Positions 17,764 to 26,101 of a stretch of DNA of 64,000 bases are shown piece by piece (position 1 is the stretch's first letter; each line of letters begins with the position of its first letter). The stretch comes from Neorhizobium sp. JUb45 (lineage in GTDB: Bacteria; Pseudomonadota; Alphaproteobacteria; Rhizobiales; Rhizobiaceae). Location of the stretch: positions 806,001 to 870,000 of the forward strand of contig NZ_SLYW01000001.1 of assembly GCF_004343585.1 (NCBI RefSeq), written 5' to 3'. The position numbers and the translations under genes were made by a program. The notes under the pieces are model-generated. The model was not told the origin of the DNA and ran no database searches. It worked only from the letters and a program-made list of their open reading frames with translations.

Positions 17764-19701
17764 ATGCGATACCTGTCTCAGATGCGCATTCGGGTTCTTC
17801 TTCCGGCTCTGTTCGGGCTGGTTATCGTTATCGCTTTTGCCCAGGGCGGCATGGCGCTTTTTTCACTTGCGACGCTGAAGCAGCAGGTGCACGAGATCGG
17901 CCGCGAGCGCTTGCCGCGCAACACGCTGATCGCCAAGATGGATCACTCCATCAACGTCATCCGTCGCTCCTATGCTGATCTTCTTCTGGCCAATGATGCC
18001 GAAGAGATCAGAACCAACGAGCAGACGATCGCGACGCGCATGAACGAGCGTGATGCGCTCATCAAGCAATATTCAGACATGATCACGCTGCCGAAAACGC
18101 GCGAACTGTTTTCGACGTTGCAGAACGGTGTGATCGCTTATGACGCTGCGGCAAAGACGCTTGTCGGACTGGTCGAAGCCGGTCGCCACGAGGAGGCGCA
18201 GTCCGTTTATCGCGGCGCAATGCGCGATGCCGCAAAATCGATGACCGAAGCGCTCGACACGACCGCCGCCAACAACCAGGCGATCAGCGAGGCAGCACTT
18301 GTCGCAGCCGATACAGCTTACGACCAGGCGCTGACCAGCACGTATGCGGCACTCGCATTCGCAGCCTTCATCGCAATCGGTGCCGCCTGCATTTCCTTCT
18401 TCCGCGTGGCCCGGCCGATCGATGCGATCACCCGCGCCATGGGTCTTTTGGCCAGTGGCGACAATGAACGTCCGATCCCGTTTATCGAGCGCCGTGACGA
18501 AATCGGTTCGATGGCGGCGGCTGTCGAAATCTTCCGCGCCAATGCGCTCGAGCGTATTCGTCTGGAACATGAGGCCGATGACAACCGCGAACTGATGGAA
18601 CATGAACGCGGCGTGCGCGAACAGCAGAAGATGATCGAGGCCGGCCATGTGAAGGTCGCCGTCGATGGTCTGGCTGCCGGGCTTTCGAACCTTGCCGACG
18701 GCAATCTCGGCTTCCGCATTGCCACACCGTTCCATGGCGACCTCGAAACGTTGCGCACCAACTTCAACGCTTCCATGGGCAAACTACAGACGACAATGGT
18801 TTCGGTGGGTGAAAACGCCCATGCCATCAGTGCCGGCACCAACGAGATCCGCAGTGCCGCCGATGATCTGTCGCGCCGCACCGAACAGCAGGCTGCCTCG
18901 GTTGAGCAGACGGCAGCGGCGCTTGAAGAAGTCACGACCGCGGTCAGCGACAGCAGCCGACGTGCCCGTGAGGCCGGCCAGTTGGTCGAAAAGACCAAGA
19001 CGGGAGCCGAACATTCCGGCGCCATCGTTCGCGATGCCGTCGCCGCAATGGAGCAGATCGAGCAGTCCTCGACCGAAATCGGCAACATTATCGGCGTCAT
19101 CGACGATATCGCCTTCCAGACCAATCTTCTCGCGCTCAATGCCGGTGTCGAAGCGGCGCGGGCAGGGGAAGCCGGCAAGGGTTTTGCCGTCGTTGCCCAG
19201 GAAGTCCGCGAACTGGCACAGCGCTCCGCCAATGCCGCCAAGGAGATCAAGTCGCTGATCAACCGTTCCGGCGAACAGGTACGCAATGGTGTCGCGCTGG
19301 TTGGAGAGACCGGTACGGCGTTGAAGGAAATCGTTACCGAGGTCCAGCACATCAACCGGTTGGTGGCGGAGATCGTCACCACGGCGCAGGAGCAGGCAAC
19401 GGGCCTCAAGGAGATCAACACCGCCGTCAACCAGATGGACCAGGGCACGCAGAAGAATGCGGCCATGGTTGAGGAAACGACGGCGGCCACGCACAGCCTT
19501 GCGCGGGAAGCGTCCGGCCTGATCGAGCTTCTGGGCCAATTCCGTCTGGGTGATGCGGCACACCATGCGCCGGTGCGCGCGCCGGTTCCTGCCTCACCAG
19601 CGTCGCGTCCGACACATTCACCGGCGCGTGCACTTGGCCAGAAGGTTGCCGCCAGCTTTGGTGGGGCGGCGCCTCGTGGTGAGGACTGGTCAGAGTTTTG
19701 A
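17764..19701 (+). CDS. Methyl-accepting chemotaxis protein 2
   Basis: 645 residues. The ATG at 17764 was chosen over the in-frame ATG at 17758 because AGGGG then lies 6 nt upstream. Membrane helix about 12-32, periplasmic sensor about 33-188 (helical, with [13 protein letters not shown]), membrane helix about 190-213, HAMP, second HAMP-like unit ([20 protein letters not shown]), then the signalling domain with [20 protein letters not shown]. It ends in GEDWSEF, again an xWxxF tail. The sensor differs clearly from those of receptors 1 and 3, and the signalling part is also more diverged (for instance an [12 protein letters not shown] helix). It has its own terminator, so the three receptors can be expressed separately. 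Confidence 0.95.
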   Translation: MRYLSQMRIRVLLPALFGLVIVIAFAQGGMALFSLATLKQQVHEIGRERLPRNTLIAKMDHSINVIRRSYADLLLANDAEEIRTNEQTIATRMNERDALIKQYSDMITLPKTRELFSTLQNGVIAYDAAAKTLVGLVEAGRHEEAQSVYRGAMRDAAKSMTEALDTTAANNQAISEAALVAADTAYDQALTSTYAALAFAAFIAIGAACISFFRVARPIDAITRAMGLLASGDNERPIPFIERRDEIGSMAAAVEIFRANALERIRLEHEADDNRELMEHERGVREQQKMIEAGHVKVAVDGLAAGLSNLADGNLGFRIATPFHGDLETLRTNFNASMGKLQTTMVSVGENAHAISAGTNEIRSAADDLSRRTEQQAASVEQTAAALEEVTTAVSDSSRRAREAGQLVEKTKTGAEHSGAIVRDAVAAMEQIEQSSTEIGNIIGVIDDIAFQTNLLALNAGVEAARAGEAGKGFAVVAQEVRELAQRSANAAKEIKSLINRSGEQVRNGVALVGETGTALKEIVTEVQHINRLVAEIVTTAQEQATGLKEINTAVNQMDQGTQKNAAMVEETTAATHSLAREASGLIELLGQFRLGDAAHHAPVRAPVPASPASRPTHSPARALGQKVAASFGGAAPRGEDWSEF

Positions 19702-20014
19702 TCCGGAAAATTTGATGCAAGTACAGATTCGCTTTACTTGCTCGAAGTCGTCTTGATGAATATCTAATCGATAGTAGAGCGCCGTCATTCTCAAATGGCG
19801 GCGCTTTGTCGCATTAAATATTTATTTAATATTGTTTTTCGGATGATGAATTTCTTGGTTTTGTTTGTTCAACTTGATGAATTTCAACAAGAAAACAAAA
19901 GAAATAACGCGTTAACCAGCTAGTTCGTTGGTTTTTGTGGTAATTTTTTGTTTAGAGCCTGTTGAGACAGATGCGACGTCCAGGTGTCGGACGGTTTTTC
20001 TCGCGGGTTCTCAA
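19702..20014. other. 313-nt AT-rich spacer between chemoreceptors 2 and 3
   Basis: Contains the terminator of receptor 2 (19778-19807) and then about 200 nt of strongly AT-rich sequence that probably holds the promoter of receptor 3. No gene was recognised. Confidence 0.6.
19778..19807 (+). terminator. Terminator after chemoreceptor 2
   Basis: A 12-bp stem with one G-T wobble (AGCGCCGTCATT against AATGGCGGCGCT) followed by TTGTCGCATT, a weak T tract. Confidence 0.7.
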
Positions 20015-21925
20015 ATGTTCAATTCCATCAAAATCAAAATTCTTCTTCCGTCTCTTTTTGCCCTGACCGTCCTGCTCATCGTGCTGCAAGGTGTGCTCGG
20101 CGCGCGTTCCGTCTCCGAACTGGAAACGCAGGCCGACAATATCAGCCGGCGCATGGAGCGTTCGCTGATGGTGGCCGGCATGGACGGCCTGATGTCGGAT
20201 ATCCGTCGTCTCTACCTGACGATGTTGACGACCGACTCTGCTGCCTCTAGGCAGGAGATGCTGGCGCAGATTCAGAAAAAGGTTCAGCAGCGGACCACCG
20301 AATTCAATTCCTACAGCCAGTCGATGACGATCCCTGCCGCCAAGGCAAAGTTCGCCGAGCTTATGAGTGTCGTTGCCGAATTCGATCGGCTGGGCGGCAA
20401 TCTCGTCGATCAGCTCGATGCCGGCAGGACCGCGGAAGCGCGCGCACTCATTCTGGAAATGGCGCAGAAGGGCACGATCGCCGGTACGGCGCTTCAGCAA
20501 TTGATCGATGACAACAAGGCGCGCGGCGTCTTAGACCGCCAGGCGGCGGCGGATGCTGGCCAGTTCGCGTTGAAGTCCACCATCTTCGGTATCGTTCTGT
20601 CGGTGCTGGTTGCGGCCGGTGCGGCCATCCTCAGCGTGATGCGTGTCACCCGCCCGATTTCGGCGATTACCGCGTCGATGAAAACCTTGGCTTCGGGCAA
20701 TAACAAGGCCGAGATTCCCTATGCAGGCAACAGCGATGAAATCGGCGAAATGGCTGCTGCCGTGGCCGTGTTCCGTGACAATGCACTGGAGCGCGAGCGT
20801 CTTGAGCGCGAAACCGAAGCCAACCGTTCGATGAGCGAAAGCGAGCGTATTGCCCGTGAAGAGCAGAAGGCGCGTGAAGCTGCCGATGTCGCCTTCGCGG
20901 TCGATGGTCTGGCGTCGGGTCTGAAGAGCCTTTCCGATGGCGACATGACGTTCCGTCTGGCGCAGCCGTTTACCGGTCAGCTCGATCAGCTGCGTGTCAA
21001 CTTCAACGAATCCGTCTCCAAGCTTCAGGGTGCGCTGCGCGCTGTCGGTGAAAATGCCCGTATGATCGATGCCGGCGCCAACGAAATCCGCGCCGCTGCC
21101 GACGATCTGTCGAAGCGCACCGAACAGCAGGCGTCGTCCGTCGAGGAAACCGCCGCAGCGCTGGAACAGGTGACCACCGCCGTAAAGGATTCCGCTGTCC
21201 GCGCTGGTGAGGCCGGCAAGCTGGTCGAACATACCCGCGTCGGTGCCGAGCGTTCGGGCGAGGTTGTCCGTCAGGCGGTTGCCGCGATGGAGGCGATCGA
21301 ACAGTCGTCCAGCGAGATCGGCAACATTATCGGTGTGATCGACGACATCGCCTTCCAGACCAACCTTCTGGCGCTCAATGCAGGCGTCGAAGCGGCGCGT
21401 GCCGGTGAAGCCGGCAAGGGGTTTGCCGTGGTTGCACAGGAAGTGCGTGAGCTGGCCCAGCGTTCGGCCACGGCTGCCCGCGAAATCAAGACGTTGATCG
21501 GTGCATCCGGTGACAAGGTGCGAGACGGTGTGGATCTGGTCGGCCAGACCGGCAGCGCGCTGGAAGCCATCGTTTCCGACGTGCAGAAGATCAACCAGAA
21601 TGTCGGCACGATCGTCATGTCGGCCCGCGAGCAGTCGACTGGCCTCACCGAGATCAACACGGCCGTCAACCAGATGGATCAGGGCACGCAGAAGAACGCG
21701 GCCATGGTGGAGCAGACCACGGCCGCCAGCCACGGCCTCGCCAAGCAGGCCGCCGAACTGACGCAGCTGCTCTCGCAGTTCAAGCTGGAAGATGGACGCG
21801 CAGATGTCCGCAGTGCCAACCCGGCATCACGCCCGGTGGCATCGCCGGCCCGCGCCATCGGCGCCCGCATCGCCTCGGCTTTCAACGGCAATGCCGCCGT
21901 CAAGCAGGAATGGTCGGACTTCTGA
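20015..21925 (+). CDS. Methyl-accepting chemotaxis protein 3
   Basis: 636 residues from the ATG at 20015, with GCGGG 9 nt upstream. Same order of parts as receptor 1: MFNSIKIK, membrane helix 9-30, helical periplasmic sensor to about 187, membrane helix, HAMP, second HAMP-like unit ([20 protein letters not shown]), signalling hairpin with [20 protein letters not shown], and the tail KQEWSDF. From about residue 250 on it is nearly identical to receptor 1, while the sensor region shares only the overall pattern. This points to duplication followed by sensor divergence or by gene conversion of the cytoplasmic part. It is followed by its own terminator and then by the inverted-repeat element at 21989. 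Confidence 0.95.
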   Translation: MFNSIKIKILLPSLFALTVLLIVLQGVLGARSVSELETQADNISRRMERSLMVAGMDGLMSDIRRLYLTMLTTDSAASRQEMLAQIQKKVQQRTTEFNSYSQSMTIPAAKAKFAELMSVVAEFDRLGGNLVDQLDAGRTAEARALILEMAQKGTIAGTALQQLIDDNKARGVLDRQAAADAGQFALKSTIFGIVLSVLVAAGAAILSVMRVTRPISAITASMKTLASGNNKAEIPYAGNSDEIGEMAAAVAVFRDNALERERLERETEANRSMSESERIAREEQKAREAADVAFAVDGLASGLKSLSDGDMTFRLAQPFTGQLDQLRVNFNESVSKLQGALRAVGENARMIDAGANEIRAAADDLSKRTEQQASSVEETAAALEQVTTAVKDSAVRAGEAGKLVEHTRVGAERSGEVVRQAVAAMEAIEQSSSEIGNIIGVIDDIAFQTNLLALNAGVEAARAGEAGKGFAVVAQEVRELAQRSATAAREIKTLIGASGDKVRDGVDLVGQTGSALEAIVSDVQKINQNVGTIVMSAREQSTGLTEINTAVNQMDQGTQKNAAMVEQTTAASHGLAKQAAELTQLLSQFKLEDGRADVRSANPASRPVASPARAIGARIASAFNGNAAVKQEWSDF

Positions 21926-21946
21926 GAACGTCCCACGAGAATGAGA

Positions 21947-21973
21947 AAACGCCGGCCTCGCGCCGGCGTTTTC
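21947..21973 (+). terminator. Terminator after chemoreceptor 3
   Basis: A GC-rich stem (AAACGCCGGC and GCCGGCGTTT, loop of 5-6 nt) ending in TTTTC, 22 nt after the stop codon. Confidence 0.85.
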
Positions 21974-21988
21974 GTGTCTGGCCCGTGC

Positions 21989-22261
21989 TAGAGTCTGTCC
22001 GGGCTAGATTGCAGCATTCTGTTGGCTCAAACGGAGCTGGATGGTCGCATGGCTGGCGCGTGTCGTAGCCAAAGCATACGGCCAAGCCGGCCATGCGATC
22101 AGCCGGCCCGTTTCAGCCAACCCGAAGGGCCGGGCATCTTTCCGCCGGGATCAGCGGCGATCGGCTCGCACGTACCCGGTGGTATGCACTTCGCCAATCG
22201 CCACTGCCCCGACGAAAACCTGCTCCGGCAGAATGCTGCAATCTAGCCCAGACAGACTCTA
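21989..22261. mobile_element. Non-coding element with 33-bp terminal inverted repeats (MITE-like or RIME-like)
   Basis: The outer arms 21989-22021 and 22229-22261 are inverted repeats of 33 bp with a single mismatch; each ends in TAGAGTCTGTC when read inward, so the element is flanked by TA. Just inside, 22021-22060 and 22082-22121 form a second, imperfect inverted repeat (GTTGGCT, AAACGG and TCGCATGGC are shared). No open frame with a ribosome site lies within the 273 bp. The size, the paired palindromes and the TA ends fit a miniature inverted-repeat transposable element of a transposon family that targets TA, or one of the rhizobial intergenic mosaic elements. It lies between receptor 3 and ABC exporter 2. 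Copy number in the genome cannot be seen from here. Confidence 0.75.
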
Positions 22262-22332
22262 TCTTCGCACCTTACCGAAATGTAAGCCGCACTGGCCTTT
22301 GCCAGTTCATGCGCAGCCGCTATATCGGCTTC

Positions 22333-24195
22333 ATGGCCATTATTACCCGTCTCTTCCGTTTCTTCGAAAACTGGATTTCACCTTTTGCCCGGAAAGACGA
22401 TCTTCGTCCGCCGGCAACGACGCTCGGTTTCATCTGGTTTTATCTCAATCAGGCCAAGGCGCCGTTCATCGCCATGCTGGTGCTGGGCGGACTGACGGCG
22501 GCAATCGAGGCGGCGCTGTTCTGGTTCGTGGGGCGACTGATCGACCTTCTTGCCACCATCAAGCCTGAGGATGGCTGGGCGGGGCTTCTGGCCACGCATG
22601 GCTGGGAGCTTGCCGGCATGTTGGTGCTGATCGGCGTCGTGCGCTTCGTGGTGACTTTGCTGACCGCGCTCACCGACCAGCAGATCATCACGCCCGGTTT
22701 CTACAACATGGTGCGCTGGCAGTCCTACATGCATGTGGCGCGGCAATCGCTGTCCTTCTTCCAGAACGATTTTTCCGGCCGCATCGTCAACAAGGTTTGG
22801 TCGGGTGGACAGTCGGCGGGCGACCTTGTCACCTCGCTGATGGAAAGCGTGTGGTTCGTCGGCATCTATTCTGTCTCGATGCTGTTTCTCGTCGGTAGCC
22901 TCGATTGGCGGCTGGCGGTGGTCGTCTGCGTCTGGGTGTTCATTTTCGGGCTGCTGGCGCGTTATTTCGTGCCGCGCATCCGCTACCATTCGCGCGAGAC
23001 GGCGGAAGCCTCGTCAATGCTGAACGGCCGTATGGTCGATGCCTATAGCAATATCCAGACGCTGCGCCTGTTCGGCCATGACGATGCCAACGACCGCTAC
23101 ATGCTGCAGGGTTTCGAGACCTTCCAGAAAACCACCATCCTGTTCACCCGTTTCATCACCGGGGTGCGGGCATCGATGGCGCTTCTGTCCGGCATCATGA
23201 TCACCAGCATGGCGGCGCTCTGCATCGATCTGTGGCTGTCGGGCAAGATCACCTCGGGTGCCGTCGCCTTCACGCTGGCGCTGGTACTGCGGCTGAATTT
23301 TCTGCTCGGACGGCTGATGACGCAGTTCAACGGCATCATGCGCAATTTTGGTGTCGTGCAGAATGCCGCCGAGCTGATTTCGCAGCCGATCGGCCTTGTC
23401 GATGCGCCGAACGCCGGCACGCTGTCGGTGAAGCAGCCGGGCATCGTGTTCGACAATGTCAGTTTTCATTACGGGCGCAGCAAGGGTGTCATCGACAACC
23501 TGTCGCTGGAAATCCGGCCGGGCGAGAAGGTGGGCGTCGTCGGACGCTCCGGCGCCGGCAAGTCGACGCTGGTCAATCTGCTGCTGCGTTTCTACGATGT
23601 CGAGAGCGGCCGTATCCTGATCGACGGGCAAGATATCTCAAAGGTGACGCAGGACAGCTTGCGCCGACAGATCGGCATGGTGACGCAGGATACGGCGCTT
23701 TTGCATCGCTCGATCCGCGACAACATCCTGTTCGGCCGGCAGACCGCAAGTGACGCGGATTTGCGCGCAGCCACCGAGCGGGCCGAGGCGGATGGATTTA
23801 TCGAGCGCCTGGAGGACCAGCGCGGCCGCACGGGGTTCGATGCCCATGTCGGCGAACGCGGCGTCAAGCTGTCGGGCGGCCAGCGCCAGCGGATCGCCAT
23901 TGCCCGCGTCATGCTGAAGAACGCGCCGATCCTCGTGCTGGATGAAGCGACGTCGGCGCTCGATTCTGAAGTGGAGGCGGCGATCCAGGCCAATCTCGAC
24001 CGGTTGATGGAGGGCAAGACGGTGCTGGCCATCGCCCACCGGCTTTCGACCATTGCGGCACTCGACAGATTGATCGTCATGGATGGCGGGCGGATCGTCG
24101 AACAGGGCACGCATGCGGAGCTGATCGCCCGCGGCGGGCTTTATGCGTCCTTCTGGGAACGGCAGTCCGGCGGTTTTCTCGGCGCCGAGGACTGA
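22333..24195 (+). CDS. ABC exporter, fused membrane and ATP-binding domains (exporter 2)
   Basis: 620 residues from the ATG at 22333; an in-frame ATG at 22309 is equally possible as neither has a clear ribosome site. Membrane domain about 40-350, then Walker A GRSGAGKSTL (about 404), MVTQDTALLHRSI, signature LSGGQRQ (about 512), Walker B ILVLDEATSALDSE (about 533) and AHRLST. It is a half transporter of the MsbA type and a close paralogue of exporter 1 (13477-15327); the two may work as homodimers or as a heterodimer. Both keep a complete catalytic set, unlike degenerate-site heterodimers. The inverted-repeat element ends about 70 nt before the start and may affect expression. Convergent with the EEP gene, 4-nt gap. 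Confidence 0.93.
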   Translation: MAIITRLFRFFENWISPFARKDDLRPPATTLGFIWFYLNQAKAPFIAMLVLGGLTAAIEAALFWFVGRLIDLLATIKPEDGWAGLLATHGWELAGMLVLIGVVRFVVTLLTALTDQQIITPGFYNMVRWQSYMHVARQSLSFFQNDFSGRIVNKVWSGGQSAGDLVTSLMESVWFVGIYSVSMLFLVGSLDWRLAVVVCVWVFIFGLLARYFVPRIRYHSRETAEASSMLNGRMVDAYSNIQTLRLFGHDDANDRYMLQGFETFQKTTILFTRFITGVRASMALLSGIMITSMAALCIDLWLSGKITSGAVAFTLALVLRLNFLLGRLMTQFNGIMRNFGVVQNAAELISQPIGLVDAPNAGTLSVKQPGIVFDNVSFHYGRSKGVIDNLSLEIRPGEKVGVVGRSGAGKSTLVNLLLRFYDVESGRILIDGQDISKVTQDSLRRQIGMVTQDTALLHRSIRDNILFGRQTASDADLRAATERAEADGFIERLEDQRGRTGFDAHVGERGVKLSGGQRQRIAIARVMLKNAPILVLDEATSALDSEVEAAIQANLDRLMEGKTVLAIAHRLSTIAALDRLIVMDGGRIVEQGTHAELIARGGLYASFWERQSGGFLGAED

Positions 24196-24199
24196 GCCT

Positions 24200-25129
24200 C
24201 TATTCGGGCAGCACGAATTCCGCGGTCAGGCCAAAATGGTTGGAGCCCATCGCGTCGGGTATGCGGGCCACCGATTTCATGCCGAGCGGCGCGCGCACCA
24301 TCACATGATCGATGGCGATGCCGAAGCGGCCGAGGCGCACCGGCCAGGTGGGGATTTCCGGGGCAATCGTCCGCAGGCCCGTCCAGCGCATGAAATCCTG
24401 CACATCCGGTGCCGTGCTGGATGAGTTGAAATCGCCGGACAGAAGCAGCGGTCCCTTGCGATTGTTGATGATGCGGGCGGCGTTCGCCAGTTCCATCTCG
24501 TGGTAATCGTCGAAATAGGGCTTGCTGAGGTGCATGGCGACGACGTGGACCGTGGTGCCGCCGACATCGACATCCGCCAGCATGAAACGATCCTTGCGCA
24601 GTTCGCTGAGGCCCCCGACGCTGAGGTTCGTGAGCGGCAGTTTCGACAGCATCATCATGTCGCAGATATCCGTCTCCTTGCCGCAGCCGATGCGGTAGGG
24701 ATAGACCTTGTCCAGTTCCGCCAGATATGGCGCAAGCGGCGGCATTTCCATGATGTTGACGATGTCGGCGCCGGAATTGACGATCGTCTGGTAGATGCGT
24801 TCACCGTTGCGGTAATTGCCACCGAGAATATTGAAATGCATCAACCTGATGGTCTTGCCCGATTGCGGCGCCCGATCGGCGTCGAATTCGTAAGGCATCA
24901 ACCCGGCATGCGCGGCAATGCCGATGGACGCGAGCAGCAAGATGACCGGAAATGCATTTCGGCTGAGCAGCAACGCGACAATCATTACCAGCGCGCAGGC
25001 GATCGCCGCATGAAGTTGCAGGCTGTGAAGGGTGGCCAGCATCCAGTGCGGATGCACATACCGTGTGGCAATCGCGCCCAGTACAAGCGACACAATGACG
25101 CAGAGGGCGACGGAGATCGTGTATTTCAT
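24200..25129 (-). CDS. Endonuclease/exonuclease/phosphatase family protein, membrane anchored
   Basis: 309 residues. Three hydrophobic helices fill the first ~85 residues (about 3-22, 33-55 and 60-78). The rest is an EEP-type hydrolase: LMHFNILGGNY (metal-binding Asn), IVNIMEM (Glu), HVVAMHLSKP, LLLSGDFNSSS (Asp/Asn) and the C-terminal IDHVM and SNHFGLTAEF with the catalytic Asp-His. The family cuts phosphodiesters in nucleic acids, lipids or phosphoinositides; the substrate here is unknown. The catalytic domain should face the periplasm if the third helix is outward-going. It is divergent from petA; the FNR-type box at 25223 lies 94 nt upstream but is better placed to serve the petA side. 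Confidence 0.88.
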   Translation of the reverse strand: MKYTISVALCVIVSLVLGAIATRYVHPHWMLATLHSLQLHAAIACALVMIVALLLSRNAFPVILLLASIGIAAHAGLMPYEFDADRAPQSGKTIRLMHFNILGGNYRNGERIYQTIVNSGADIVNIMEMPPLAPYLAELDKVYPYRIGCGKETDICDMMMLSKLPLTNLSVGGLSELRKDRFMLADVDVGGTTVHVVAMHLSKPYFDDYHEMELANAARIINNRKGPLLLSGDFNSSSTAPDVQDFMRWTGLRTIAPEIPTWPVRLGRFGIAIDHVMVRAPLGMKSVARIPDAMGSNHFGLTAEFVLPE

Positions 25130-25222
25130 GTCCTACCGCCCGGAAGTCGCCACGTCTGCGGACGGGGTAGCACAAAGCATGTGTGCGTTGCAACACGCGC
25201 AACCGCCCGCATGGGCAGGGGC

Positions 25223-25264
25223 TTGATTCAAATCAATTTAACAGCTGATTCCTTTGCGTAAATC
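25223..25264 (+). promoter_or_regulatory. FNR/FixK-type box with class II promoter spacing, facing petABC
   Basis: TTGAT-TCAA-ATCAA (25223-25236) is a perfect match to the TTGAT-N4-ATCAA site bound by FNR, FnrN and FixK. A -10-like hexamer TAAATC lies at 25259-25264, which would put the start of transcription near 25271 and the box centre at -41.5, the class II position. On the other strand the matching -10 position is GC-rich, so the site probably drives the petA side, leaving a leader of about 237 nt. Confidence 0.65.
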
Positions 25265-25275
25265 GCCTTGAGCGG

Positions 25276-25299
25276 CGCCATGACCGGTTTGTCATGGCG
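25276..25299 (+). other. Perfect hairpin in the petA leader
   Basis: CGCCATGAC and GTCATGGCG form a perfect 9-bp stem with a 6-nt loop, directly after the start point inferred from the FNR-type box. It could stabilise the 5' end of the transcript or be an operator. It lacks a T tract and is not a terminator. Confidence 0.4.
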
Positions 25300-25507
25300 T
25301 GCACGAAGTGTAGCGGGGCGAAGCAGCCGGAATTCATGCGGTTGACTGGTCGCAGCCCTTGCCAAAACAGGAGTTTATCTGCGATCAAAGGTAGTATTGC
25401 GCCGACTTGCTGGGGACTCGTTGTTCGCACTATGGTGGACGCGGTTTCGGCCCAGCCTGGAGGAGGCTTATGCGGTTGATCGGGATGCGTGAGAGGATGG
25501 TAAAACC

Positions 25508-26086
25508 GTGAGTGAAAACACATCGAACGGACAGGCGTCCGGCGAGCCGACTCGCCGTGACTTTTTATATCTGACCACCGGCATGGCGGGCGCTGTCGGC
25601 GCCGTTGCTGTCGCGTGGCCATTCATCGACCAGATGCGGCCGGATGCATCGACGCTGGCACTGGCCTCGATCGAGGTCAATGTCGCGGCCTTGCAGCCGG
25701 GCATGTCGCTGACGGTGAAATGGCGCGGCAAGCCCGTGTTCATTCGCAACCGTACGCCCAAGGAAGTGGAAGAAGCCAATGCCGTCGCACTGTCCGACCT
25801 GAAGGACCCGATTGCCCGCAACGCCAATCTGGGCGCGGATGCTGCAGCCAGCAGCATCGATCGCTCTGCAGGTGCTGGCAAGGAGAACTGGATCGTCATG
25901 ATCGGCTCCTGCACCCACCTTGGTTGTGTTCCGCTCGGCCAGGCCGGCGAATTCGGCGGATGGTTCTGTCCCTGCCATGGCTCGCACTACGATACGGCGG
26001 GCCGTATCCGAAAAGGCCCGGCACCGCAAAACCTCGCGATTCCGACCTTCGCTTTCACCAGCGATACCGTCATCACGATCGGATAA
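25508..26086 (+). CDS. petA: Ubiquinol-cytochrome c reductase, Rieske iron-sulfur subunit
   Basis: 192 residues from a GTG start; GAGAGGATGG lies upstream at a rather long spacing. The N-terminus has a Tat-type motif TRRDFLYLTT followed by a single membrane helix (about 22-41) that stays as anchor. The Rieske cluster ligands are CTHLGC (135-140) and CPCHGS (154-159), with the expected Cys-Cys disulphide. The subunit passes electrons from ubiquinol to cytochrome c1 in the cytoplasmic membrane. It is the first gene of petABC (fbcFBC), with a 15-nt gap to petB. The long leader and the FNR-type box upstream suggest oxygen-dependent control. Confidence 0.97.
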   Translation: MSENTSNGQASGEPTRRDFLYLTTGMAGAVGAVAVAWPFIDQMRPDASTLALASIEVNVAALQPGMSLTVKWRGKPVFIRNRTPKEVEEANAVALSDLKDPIARNANLGADAAASSIDRSAGAGKENWIVMIGSCTHLGCVPLGQAGEFGGWFCPCHGSHYDTAGRIRKGPAPQNLAIPTFAFTSDTVITIG

Positions 26087-26101
26087 GGGGGGATTTTCAA
26101 A

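Larger units (their letters stand above)
25130..25507. other. 378-nt divergent spacer between the EEP gene and petA
   Basis: Holds an FNR/FixK-type box (25223-25236), a -10-like hexamer, and a perfect 9-bp hairpin (25276-25299). A second possible promoter nearer to petA, TTGCTG (25407-25412) with CTATGG after 17 nt, is weak. No gene was recognised. Confidence 0.6.

Noticed and set aside
19813-19832. TTAA repeats resembling a CtrA site (TTAA-N7-TTAA) before chemoreceptor 3
   Set aside because: The spacing is 8 nt, not 7, and the region is so AT-rich that TTAA pairs are expected by chance.
22093-22332. An upstream extension of ABC exporter 2 by up to 80 codons
   Set aside because: It would run through the inverted-repeat element, has no ribosome site, and the paralogue starts at the equivalent of 22333.
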